64,000 nucleotides of DNA from positions 1-64,000 of the forward strand of contig NZ_QXFJ01000028.1 in the NCBI RefSeq assembly GCF_003584165.1. The letters are read 5' to 3'. Origin of the DNA: Flagellimonas aequoris (lineage in GTDB: Bacteria > Bacteroidota > Bacteroidia > Flavobacteriales > Flavobacteriaceae). Both the position numbers and the translations under genes were made by a program. The notes below the pieces were generated by a model. That model had not been told where the DNA came from. It saw only the letters and a list, made by a program, of their open reading frames with translations, and did no database searches. Of the stretch, positions 8,761 to 16,498 are shown piece after piece; position 1 is the stretch's first letter; each line of letters begins with the position of its first letter.

Positions 8761-8961
8761 ATGGCACATCCTAAAAGAAAGACATCAAAAACCAGAAGGG
8801 ACAAGAGAAGAACCCATTACAAAGCAGTTGCGCCTACCATCGCCAAAGACAGTGTAACAGGTGAGATGCACTTGTACCACAGAGCGCACTGGCACGAAGG
8901 TAAATTGTATTACCGAGGTCAGGTTTTGATTGACAAAGCAGAGGAAGAAACTGCGGCTTAA
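8761..8961 (+). CDS. rpmF: Ribosomal protein bL32
   Basis: 66 residues with the classic bL32 N-terminus [20 protein letters not shown], strongly basic, followed by [15 protein letters not shown]. It is a structural protein of the large ribosomal subunit. It lacks the four-Cys zinc ribbon of the C+ form (no cysteine is present), so it is a zinc-independent C- form. It is cotranscribed with DUF177 and closed by a terminator. Confidence 0.96.
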   Translation: MAHPKRKTSKTRRDKRRTHYKAVAPTIAKDSVTGEMHLYHRAHWHEGKLYYRGQVLIDKAEEETAA

Positions 8962-8985
8962 TCGCATTTCCTATAAAATAGACCG

Positions 8986-9017
8986 ACTCCCGTTGCGTAA
9001 CAACGGGAGTTTTTTTA
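8986..9017 (+). terminator. Rho-independent terminator after rpmF
   Basis: A perfect 10-bp stem (8986-8995 with 9001-9010; ACTCCCGTTG / CAACGGGAGT), a 5-base loop and a run of seven T after it. It separates the ribosomal unit from fabH, which therefore needs its own promoter in 9018-9135; I could not identify that promoter securely. Confidence 0.92.
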
Positions 9018-9135
9018 TGGACCATAGTTAAATTTAAAAACGGGCCATTTTTAACGGGAAAGTCATATAAATTGACTAATTTTCACCGCTTTTGGGTCAA
9101 ATTTCAAAGTTTTTGACAATAAAGAGAGGCTAAAA

Positions 9136-10131
9136 ATGAAGAAAACAACGGCAGCGATTACAGCTGTAGGAGGATATGTTCCAGATTTCATTCTTTCCAA
9201 TAAAATATTGGAAACCATGGTAGATACCAATGATGAATGGATAACCACACGAACTGGAATCAAAGAGAGAAGAATCTTAAAAGAGGAAAATGCCGGAACA
9301 TCTTTTATGGCCATCAAGGCCGCAGAAGATTTGATTCAAAAAAGCGGCGTTGACCCATCGGAAATAGACTTTGTGTTGGTGGCCACTGCCACTCCGGATC
9401 TTCCGGTTGCGGCAACAGCTGCCTACGTGGCCTCTGAAATTGGTGCAGTGAACGCTTTTGCCTACGATTTGCAAGCGGCGTGTTCCAGCTTTTTATATGG
9501 CATGTCCACTGCGGCAAGTTATATTGAGTCTGGCAAATACAAAAAAGTGTTGTTGATTGGGGCGGACAAGATGTCCTCTATTCTCGATTATACAGATAGG
9601 ACCACTTGTATCATTTTTGGGGATGGTGCAGGTGCCGTATTGTTCGAACCCAACGAGGAAGGATTGGGAGTGCAGGATGAATACCTCCGTTCAGACGGGA
9701 TAGGAAGGCAGTTCCTTAAGATTGATGCGGGAGGTTCCATTTTACCGGCGTCTGAAGAGACGGTTAAGAACAAACAACATTTTGTATACCAGGACGGCAA
9801 ATCCGTGTTCAAGTTTGCCGTTTCCAATATGGCCGATGTGTCCGCCTTGATCATGGAAAGGAACAACCTCACCCATGAAGATGTGCAATGGTTGGTGCCG
9901 CACCAGGCCAACAGAAGGATTATCGATGCCACGGCCAACAGAATGGGTGTAGAGCCCGAAAAAGTCATGGTGAATATTGACCGCTACGGAAATACCACCT
10001 CTGCCACATTGCCCTTGTTGTTGTTCGACTATGAGAAGCAATTGAAAAAAGGCGACAATTTAATTTTTGCCGCTTTCGGAGGCGGATTTACTTGGGGAGC
10101 CATATATTTGAAATGGGCCTATAATTCTTAA
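9136..10131 (+). CDS. fabH: Beta-ketoacyl-ACP synthase III
   Basis: 331 residues, the usual FabH length. The catalytic triad is visible: Cys116 in QAACSSFLYG, His256 in VPHQANRRIIDAT and Asn286 in YGNTTSAT. The enzyme condenses acetyl-CoA (or branched starter acyl-CoA, common in flavobacteria) with malonyl-ACP to start fatty-acid synthesis. It is followed after 26 bases by accB, so the starter condensation and malonyl-CoA supply are encoded together. The AT-rich leader has no Shine-Dalgarno match. Confidence 0.96.
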   Translation: MKKTTAAITAVGGYVPDFILSNKILETMVDTNDEWITTRTGIKERRILKEENAGTSFMAIKAAEDLIQKSGVDPSEIDFVLVATATPDLPVAATAAYVASEIGAVNAFAYDLQAACSSFLYGMSTAASYIESGKYKKVLLIGADKMSSILDYTDRTTCIIFGDGAGAVLFEPNEEGLGVQDEYLRSDGIGRQFLKIDAGGSILPASEETVKNKQHFVYQDGKSVFKFAVSNMADVSALIMERNNLTHEDVQWLVPHQANRRIIDATANRMGVEPEKVMVNIDRYGNTTSATLPLLLFDYEKQLKKGDNLIFAAFGGGFTWGAIYLKWAYNS

Positions 10132-10157
10132 TCACACAACTAACAAAAACATATTCG

Positions 10158-10643
10158 ATGGACATTAAGGAAATTCAGAATTTAATCAAGTTTGTGGCCA
10201 AATCGGGTGCCAGTGAGGTAAAGTTGGAGATGGAGGACTTTAAGATCACCATCCGCACAGGATCCGATTCAAACTATCCAGAAACAACGATTGTGCAACA
10301 AATACCAATGGCACATGCACCGGCCGCTCCGGCCGCACAAGCGCCAGTTGCAACGGAGGCAGCCGCTCCGGCCGCCCAAGCCCCCAAGACGGAAGATTCC
10401 AAATACATTACCATAAAATCCCCTATCATAGGAACATTCTACAGAAAACCATCACCGGACAAACCCGCTTTTGTGGAAGTGGGTAGCACCATCAGCAAAG
10501 GAGATGTATTATGTGTGATTGAGGCCATGAAGCTTTTCAACGATATCGAGTCCGAAGTTTCAGGAAAAATTGTTAAGGTATTGGTGGATGATTCCTCACC
10601 TGTGGAATTTGACCAACCTTTGTTCTTGGTAGACCCATCATAG
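10158..10643 (+). CDS. accB: Acetyl-CoA carboxylase biotin carboxyl carrier protein
   Basis: 161 residues. An N-terminal BCCP segment (MDIKEIQNLIKFVAKSGASE) leads into an Ala/Pro-rich flexible linker (about 53-78) and a biotinyl domain with the motif IEAMKLFNDI, in which Lys125 carries biotin. It shuttles carboxyl groups from AccC to the carboxyltransferase in malonyl-CoA synthesis. It sits in the order fabH-accB-accC, 89 bases before accC. Confidence 0.96.
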   Translation: MDIKEIQNLIKFVAKSGASEVKLEMEDFKITIRTGSDSNYPETTIVQQIPMAHAPAAPAAQAPVATEAAAPAAQAPKTEDSKYITIKSPIIGTFYRKPSPDKPAFVEVGSTISKGDVLCVIEAMKLFNDIESEVSGKIVKVLVDDSSPVEFDQPLFLVDPS

Positions 10644-10732
10644 ATAATTTTAAGTGCTAAATTTTAAGTGACTAAGTGTTAGTTATTTAAAACCATTTAA
10701 AATTTAGAATCCAGAATTTAAAATTGTATTCT
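10644..10732 (+). repeat. AT-rich intergenic stretch with short direct repeats
   Basis: Between accB and accC the sequence is very AT-rich and repetitive: AATTTTAAGTG occurs at 10646-10656 and again at 10660-10670, followed by a third partial copy (CTAAGTG), then TTTAAAA/TTTAAAATTT-type words. There is no clear terminator or -7 box, so accC is probably cotranscribed with accB. Confidence 0.4.
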
Positions 10733-12091
10733 ATGTTTAAAAAAATATTGATTGCAAATAGGGGAGAGATAGCTTTGCGTATCATACGTACCTGTAAGGA
10801 AATGGGCATCAAGACCGTTGCGGTGTATTCCAAAGCGGATGAGGAAAGCCTACATGTACGATTTGCGGACGAGGCTGTTTGTATAGGTCCTGCACCCAGC
10901 AGCGAATCCTATTTGAAGATTCCCAACATTATTGCCGCTGCTGAAATTACCAATGCAGACGCCATTCACCCAGGATATGGGTTCCTATCCGAAAACGCCA
11001 AATTTTCCAAGATTTGTGCCGAGCACGATATCAAGTTTATCGGTGCCTCTGGGGAACAGATAGAAAAAATGGGAGACAAGGCCACGGCCAAGGAAACCAT
11101 GAGAAAAGCAGGAGTACCCACGGTTCCGGGTTCCGAAGGACTATTAAAGGATGTGGAACACGCTAAAAAGGAAGCCAAGAAAATGGGCTATCCCGTAATG
11201 ATTAAGGCCACTGCCGGCGGTGGTGGTAAGGGTATGCGTGCCATTTGGTCCGAAGAAGAAATCGAAAAGAACTTTGAAAGCGCCGTAAAAGAAGCCACAG
11301 CCGCTTTTGGCAATGGTGGAATGTACATGGAAAAGCTTATCGAGGAACCCCGTCACATTGAGATTCAGGTGGTGGGTGACCAATATGGAAAAGCATGCCA
11401 CCTTTCAGAAAGGGACTGTTCCGTGCAGCGTCGTCACCAAAAGTTGACCGAGGAGACCCCGTCCCCATTTATGACAGATTCTCTTCGTGATGAAATGGGT
11501 AAAGCGGCCGTTAAAGCTGCGGAATACATCAAATATGAGGGAGCTGGAACCATAGAGTTTTTGGTGGACAAACACCGAAACTTCTACTTTATGGAGATGA
11601 ACACCCGTATCCAAGTGGAGCACCCGATTACCGAGCAAGTGGTGGATTACGATTTGATCCGTGAGCAGATTTTGGTTGCTGGCGGTGTGCCGATTTCTGG
11701 GAAGAACTACTATCCAAAATTACATTCCATCGAGTGTAGGATCAATGCCGAGGACCCTTATAACGACTTTAGGCCATCGCCAGGAAGGATTACGACCCTT
11801 CATACGCCTGGAGGTCATGGGGTTCGTTTGGACACACACGTGTACAGTGGTTATGTGATTCCGCCAAACTACGATTCTATGATCGCTAAATTGATTACGA
11901 CGGCCCAGACCAGGGAAGAGGCCATCAACAAAATGCGAAGAGCCTTGGACGAGTTTGTGATCGAAGGTATTAAAACGACCATTCCGTTCCATCGACAGTT
12001 GATGGACCATCCCGATTATTTGGCGGGTAACTATACCACCAAGTTCATGGAAGGTTTCAAGATGGACCCAAAATATCAAGACGAACATTAA
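10733..12091 (+). CDS. accC: Acetyl-CoA carboxylase, biotin carboxylase subunit
   Basis: 452 residues from the ATG giving [20 protein letters not shown], the family's standard start; a TTG three codons upstream is not needed. The ATP-grasp features are present: the glycine-rich loop [31 protein letters not shown] and the catalytic region [15 protein letters not shown]. The enzyme carboxylates the biotin of AccB with bicarbonate and ATP. Length matches bacterial AccC. A terminator follows within 7 bases of the stop. Confidence 0.97.
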   Translation: MFKKILIANRGEIALRIIRTCKEMGIKTVAVYSKADEESLHVRFADEAVCIGPAPSSESYLKIPNIIAAAEITNADAIHPGYGFLSENAKFSKICAEHDIKFIGASGEQIEKMGDKATAKETMRKAGVPTVPGSEGLLKDVEHAKKEAKKMGYPVMIKATAGGGGKGMRAIWSEEEIEKNFESAVKEATAAFGNGGMYMEKLIEEPRHIEIQVVGDQYGKACHLSERDCSVQRRHQKLTEETPSPFMTDSLRDEMGKAAVKAAEYIKYEGAGTIEFLVDKHRNFYFMEMNTRIQVEHPITEQVVDYDLIREQILVAGGVPISGKNYYPKLHSIECRINAEDPYNDFRPSPGRITTLHTPGGHGVRLDTHVYSGYVIPPNYDSMIAKLITTAQTREEAINKMRRALDEFVIEGIKTTIPFHRQLMDHPDYLAGNYTTKFMEGFKMDPKYQDEH

Positions 12092-12097
12092 TTTGAG

Positions 12098-12122
12098 ACC
12101 CCGATGCAAGTCGGGGTTTTTA
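12098..12122 (+). terminator. Rho-independent terminator after accC
   Basis: A 7-bp stem (12098-12104 ACCCCGA with 12111-12117 TCGGGGT), 6-base loop and a T-rich tail. The next gene starts almost directly after it (12127). Confidence 0.8.
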
Positions 12123-12126
12123 TTTT

Positions 12127-13245
12127 ATGCAACTGAGCTATTGGGAATATAAGACGTGGTTCTCCCATGTGGATTTTACCGTTATCGGGAGCGGGATTGT
12201 TGGGCTGAACTGTGCTATTCATCTTAAGCAGAAGCATCCCAAGAGTTCTGTTTTGGTGTTGGAAAAAGGAAGTCTTCCCCAAGGAGCAAGTACCAAGAAT
12301 GCCGGTTTTGCCTGTTTTGGAAGCATTTCCGAGATTTTGTCCGATCTCAAGTCCCATTCCGAGGAAGAAGTGGTGCAATTGGTGCAAAGACGCTGGGACG
12401 GTATCCAATATCTTCGCCAACTTTTAGGTGACCAGGCCATCGGCTTTGAGCAGCATGGAGGACATGAACTTTTTGTAGAACACAACCCCGAATTGTACGA
12501 AAATTGCTTACAGGAAATCGAGAGATTGAACAAGATGCTTCAACCTGTTTTTGGACAAAACCCGTTTGTGACGAACAACAATATTTTTGGTTTCGGGAAC
12601 ATTAAGGAACAATACATTACCCATCAGTTTGAAGGACAATTGGATACAGGGAAGATGATGCAAGCACTCATCCAAAAATGCCTTTCCTTGGGCATTCCCA
12701 TTTTGAATGGTGTGGAAGTGGATACCGTTCAGGAAGCGGGGTCTGGTGCAACAATTGTCACCAAGGATTTTGAGTTTTCTTCCAAAAAAGTCTTTGTGGC
12801 CACCAATGGTTTTGCTTCGAAACTTTTACCTACTGAAACCATTCGACCGGCACGTGCCCAAGTGTTGGTGACGGAGCCCATCAAAAATTTGAAGATTAAG
12901 GGAACTTTTCATTTTGACGAAGGCTATTATTATTTCAGGAATATTGATGACCGCATTCTTTTTGGGGGTGGCCGGAACCTCGATTTTAAGACTGAGGAAA
13001 CCGCTGAATTTGGACAGACTCCTATCATCCAAGAAAAACTGGAAGATTTGCTTGAGCAGATGATACTGCCCCATCAACAGGTAAAAATAGACCGAAGATG
13101 GAGCGGCATCATGGGAGTTGGGGGTCAAAAGACCCCAATAATAAAGCGTATTTCCAACGCCATATTTTGTGGCGTCCGCCTAGGCGGTATGGGAGTGGCC
13201 TTGGGTAGCCTTGTTGGCAAGGAACTAGCCGAATTGGCCGATTGA
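12127..13245 (+). CDS. FAD-dependent oxidoreductase (DAO/glycine-oxidase-like)
   Basis: 372 residues. A Rossmann dinucleotide motif GSGIVG at residues 21-26 begins the FAD-binding domain, followed by VLVLEKGSLPQGASTKNAG, typical of the D-amino-acid-oxidase (DAO) superfamily, and a C-terminal FAD-binding part with WSGIMGVGGQ and GVRLGGMGVALGS. Such enzymes oxidise amino acids or related amines; the substrate is not predictable. The start is only 5 bases beyond the accC terminator, so its promoter either overlaps that terminator or it depends on read-through. No partner gene is adjacent. Confidence 0.82.
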   Translation: MQLSYWEYKTWFSHVDFTVIGSGIVGLNCAIHLKQKHPKSSVLVLEKGSLPQGASTKNAGFACFGSISEILSDLKSHSEEEVVQLVQRRWDGIQYLRQLLGDQAIGFEQHGGHELFVEHNPELYENCLQEIERLNKMLQPVFGQNPFVTNNNIFGFGNIKEQYITHQFEGQLDTGKMMQALIQKCLSLGIPILNGVEVDTVQEAGSGATIVTKDFEFSSKKVFVATNGFASKLLPTETIRPARAQVLVTEPIKNLKIKGTFHFDEGYYYFRNIDDRILFGGGRNLDFKTEETAEFGQTPIIQEKLEDLLEQMILPHQQVKIDRRWSGIMGVGGQKTPIIKRISNAIFCGVRLGGMGVALGSLVGKELAELAD

Positions 13246-13356
13246 GACAGGAAATTTACGCTATAAAGCAAGAGGTATTGACACGAATTGCACGAATACC
13301 CACAAATTGGGACCACTTGGTCTTGATTCTTGTCTCTTGACACTTGATCTTTCTTC
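13246..13356. repeat. Repeat-rich spacer between convergent genes
   Basis: This 111-bp spacer holds two copies of CACGAAT (13282-13288, 13291-13297), a short palindrome GACCACTTGGTC (13311-13322), and four degenerate tandem heptamers of the form TCTTGAY (13321-13348). It lies downstream of both the FAD oxidoreductase and the whole permease operon. No strong terminator hairpin was found in it. Confidence 0.5.
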
Positions 13357-14019
13357 TCAGATCATCCTTCCATCCAATAGGTTGATGATACGTGAACCAT
13401 ATTCCGCATTTTTCTCGGAGTGGGTCACTTGAATGATGGTAACACCTTCTTCGTTCAATTGTTTGAAAAGCTCCATGATTTCTTCCCCTTGTTTGGAGTT
13501 GAGATTACCTGTAGGCTCATCGGCCAAAATTAACTTTGGATTGGAAATAAGTGCCCGTGCAATACCCACCAGTTGCTGTTGCCCCCCGCTCAACTGCGCT
13601 GGAAACAGATCCTTTTTACCTACGATGCTGAATCTATCGAGCATATCGGCCACCATGGCCTTGCGTTCTGACCCCTTGAATTTTTTATAGATCAAGGGCA
13701 TTTCAAGGTTTTCTTGAACAGTCAACTCGTCTAACAGATGGTAGGATTGGAACACAAAACCGATATATTCCTTGTACAGATTGGCTCGATGTTTTTCCTT
13801 GAGGTCATGTACCGATTCCTCCAGAAAATTGTACTCCCCTTCGTCAAAGGCATCAAGCATCCCGATGACGTTGAGCAAAGTGGATTTTCCAGACCCCGAG
13901 GGCCCCATAATGGAAATGAACTCCCCTTCCTCTACTTCGAGATTGATGTCTTTCAACAAAAAGATACGTTGGCCCCCAGAGTTGACCCATTTGAATATGT
14001 TGTTCAGTTGTAATAGCAT
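13357..14019 (-). CDS. ABC transporter ATPase, MacB/LolD type, with altered motifs (distal end of the array)
   Basis: 220 residues. It has Walker A GPSGSGKST, the Q-loop region FVFQSYHLLDELTV, signature LSGGQQQ, Walker B LILADEPT and the H-loop THSEK, so the basic machinery is present. Two positions differ from the canonical ATPase at the other end of the array: the signature continues LVGIARAL instead of RVAIARAV, and the D-loop reads GNLNSK instead of GNLDSK. It would energise the adjacent permeases at the inner membrane. It is 17 bases after permease 13 and is the last gene of the presumed operon. The altered residues suggest a partner subunit or a weakened site, but activity cannot be judged from sequence alone. 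Confidence 0.88.
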   Translation of the reverse strand: MLLQLNNIFKWVNSGGQRIFLLKDINLEVEEGEFISIMGPSGSGKSTLLNVIGMLDAFDEGEYNFLEESVHDLKEKHRANLYKEYIGFVFQSYHLLDELTVQENLEMPLIYKKFKGSERKAMVADMLDRFSIVGKKDLFPAQLSGGQQQLVGIARALISNPKLILADEPTGNLNSKQGEEIMELFKQLNEEGVTIIQVTHSEKNAEYGSRIINLLDGRMI

Positions 14020-14036
14020 GATATGATTTTTTTATT

Positions 14037-16487
14037 CTATTCGGTTCTTAAACTTTTTACGGGATTGGCAATGGCCGCTTTAATGGCCTGATAACCTACC
14101 GTTAGCAAGGCAATGGCAATCGCGGCTACACCAGCCAACAAAAACATCCACCACTCTATTTCTATTCGATAGGCAAATTTTTCAAGCCATTTGTCCATGG
14201 CAAACCAGGCAATGGGCGAAGCAAATACCAAAGCAATAATGACCAATACAATATACTCTTTGGAAAGTAAACGGACAATTCCCTCAACAGAAGCTCCCAT
14301 AACTTTTCGTATCCCTATTTCCTTGGTGCGCTGAAAGGCGGTCAACACAGCTAGGCCGAACAGCCCCAAACAACTGATGAATATGGAAACAAATGTAGCC
14401 AAGTTCACCAAAGTGGCCAATTGCTTTTCTTGTTTGTACATCTGCTCTATGGATTCGTCATAAAAAGTATAGGAAAAACTTTCCGGCGGATAAAAGCGAT
14501 ACCATTTCTGCTCAATTTCACTTAAAGTGTTTTGCCATTGATTGGTGTTGGATGTCAGTTTTATATTGAAGTTTGTAAGGTTACTTTTTTCCATTTGAAA
14601 GGCCATGGGGTCTATGGATTCATAGAAATCGCGCATATGGAAGTCATTGACCACACCCACAATGGGAAGCTTTTCGTCTTTCTGGCCAATGAATTTTCCC
14701 AAAGCCTCTTGGGGCGAGGCAAAACCAAATGCCTTTACCGCTGTCTCATTGATTACATATTCCGTTGGTGTATCGGACTCATGGAGATTTCTTCCCGCCA
14801 ACACTTTCAAGTTGTATAGATTTACATACGAAGTATCCACCCATTTTTTGAAAACCTGTCTAGAGATGGCCGGCTTTCCTTCTTCACTATATTCGTATGC
14901 GCTTGATGCATATCCTTCCGAAAGGGGAGCTGCACCTAAGGAGACATTTTGGATGCCGGATATCGTTTTGAGCTCTTCCAACAGGGGGAATTGTTTGCCA
15001 TCATATTTATCTTCAAAAGCATATTTATAAGGAACCTGTACCAAAACAACGGCGTCTTTGTTGAAACCCATATCCGATTTGATGGAGTATTGCAATTGTT
15101 TGCCAATGATGAGGGCGGATGTAATGAATACCAAGGCAATGACAAACTGAAATACAATCAGTGCTTTTTGCAGGTTAAACCCTTTACTGCCCTTGGTCTG
15201 TAGGGAAGTACTTCTAAAAACATTGATGGCATTGACCCTAGTAATCAACCAACCGGGATACAAACCAGCCAGAATAGCCACCAAAACACTTAATAAAAGA
15301 AGGAAACCGATATACTCAAGGATATTTGCGAACGGTGTTATCCCCTCGGGAATAATATCTTTCAGCAACCAAAAAACCAACTTAGTCAATACAAGGGATA
15401 AGATTCCGGCCAAAACGGTGGTCACCAAGGTTTCCAATAAAAATTGGGTGATCAACTGTTTTTTATTGCTACCCAAGGTCTTGCGAACCCCAATTTCCTT
15501 GGTGCGCTGAGGAATGCCTGCAACGCTCATATTAATATAGTTGATACAGGCCAGCACCAAAAGGAATAGGGCAACGCCCATCAATCCATAAAGAACAGGT
15601 TTACTCGCTTTTCTAATATTGCTCTCCCTAATATGGGTTGCGAAATGAGATTCACCCAAAGGCAGTAATTCTATCCAACGTTTAAAATTGAAGGTGTTTT
15701 CCGATTGATCTCTCCATTCCTTGGTTTTACGTTGAATAATATCATCAACTTGCTCAGCAATGATTGCAGGGTTAGAAGCTTCGTCAAGTTGAAGATAAAG
15801 TCTATCCGAACCATTGGTGTTTGTCCATATATTCAAGTCATATGCAATATAGGGCAGCGGCACAAATTCTTGTGAATTGAACTCCGTGGGTTGCGGCAAA
15901 TTGGCCACTACCCCAGCCACCGTTCGGGTAATGGTATCCCTATAACTATAATAGGTTATGGTCCTATCCAGAATCTCATTTGGTGTCTGGTCAGGGAAAT
16001 ACTGTTTGGCCCTATCTTCGGTAAGCACAACACTATTGGGATTATCCAAAAAAGAAGATTTGGTTCCCGAGAGCCAGCGGTACTCCAAAAAATTAAAGTA
16101 AGCAGAATCAATCGCGGCCACTCCTTTTTGGTCATCAAATCTTAATGGACTCCCAGGCGGATTGTCTACCTCGACACTCCTAAATGTATTTTCAAATACA
16201 GGGACGACATGCTCCAATCCATCCATCTGCTCACGAATACCTTGGTACAGAGGTTTTGAGGCGCCTCCGTTGTAGCTTTCTTTTTCGTCAAACACAAAGC
16301 CCGACACAACCCGATAGATTTTTTCCTTTTGGACCAGGTTTTTGTCGTAGCTATACTCGTATGAAACAATGCGATAGATGACCCAACAAACACTGATGCC
16401 AATGGCCAGACCAAAAATGTTCAAAGCAGTGAACAATCGTTTTCGATGTAAATGACGAAATGTTGTAATGAGATATTTTTTGATCAT
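14037..16487 (-). CDS. Array permease 13: duplicated FtsX/MacB-type ABC permease
   Basis: 816 residues from the ATG at 16487 (MIKKYLITTFRHLHRKRLF); the frame runs on upstream into permease 12, but that part is not family-like. After the first membrane helix comes YEYSYDK...EKIYRV, the array's post-helix signature. The first cytoplasmic coupling motif is RTKEIGVRKTLGS, the second RTKEIGIRKVMGA about 110 residues from the end, and the C-terminus is NPVKSLRTE. The N-terminal helix is the least like the array consensus (LITTFRHLHRKRL rather than LKIAWRNL). Its last codons share 32 identical bases with permease 12. Gap to permease 12: 11 bases. Substrate unknown. Confidence 0.9.
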   Translation of the reverse strand: MIKKYLITTFRHLHRKRLFTALNIFGLAIGISVCWVIYRIVSYEYSYDKNLVQKEKIYRVVSGFVFDEKESYNGGASKPLYQGIREQMDGLEHVVPVFENTFRSVEVDNPPGSPLRFDDQKGVAAIDSAYFNFLEYRWLSGTKSSFLDNPNSVVLTEDRAKQYFPDQTPNEILDRTITYYSYRDTITRTVAGVVANLPQPTEFNSQEFVPLPYIAYDLNIWTNTNGSDRLYLQLDEASNPAIIAEQVDDIIQRKTKEWRDQSENTFNFKRWIELLPLGESHFATHIRESNIRKASKPVLYGLMGVALFLLVLACINYINMSVAGIPQRTKEIGVRKTLGSNKKQLITQFLLETLVTTVLAGILSLVLTKLVFWLLKDIIPEGITPFANILEYIGFLLLLSVLVAILAGLYPGWLITRVNAINVFRSTSLQTKGSKGFNLQKALIVFQFVIALVFITSALIIGKQLQYSIKSDMGFNKDAVVLVQVPYKYAFEDKYDGKQFPLLEELKTISGIQNVSLGAAPLSEGYASSAYEYSEEGKPAISRQVFKKWVDTSYVNLYNLKVLAGRNLHESDTPTEYVINETAVKAFGFASPQEALGKFIGQKDEKLPIVGVVNDFHMRDFYESIDPMAFQMEKSNLTNFNIKLTSNTNQWQNTLSEIEQKWYRFYPPESFSYTFYDESIEQMYKQEKQLATLVNLATFVSIFISCLGLFGLAVLTAFQRTKEIGIRKVMGASVEGIVRLLSKEYIVLVIIALVFASPIAWFAMDKWLEKFAYRIEIEWWMFLLAGVAAIAIALLTVGYQAIKAAIANPVKSLRTE

Positions 16488-16498
16488 GGCGGCAGGTA

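Noticed and set aside
9078-9085. TAATTTTC as the fabH promoter
   Set aside because: It has a mismatch to TAnnTTTG and no TTG at the proper distance.
13321-13348. CRISPR-like array
   Set aside because: The repeats are 7 bases, degenerate and directly adjacent, without spacers or cas genes.
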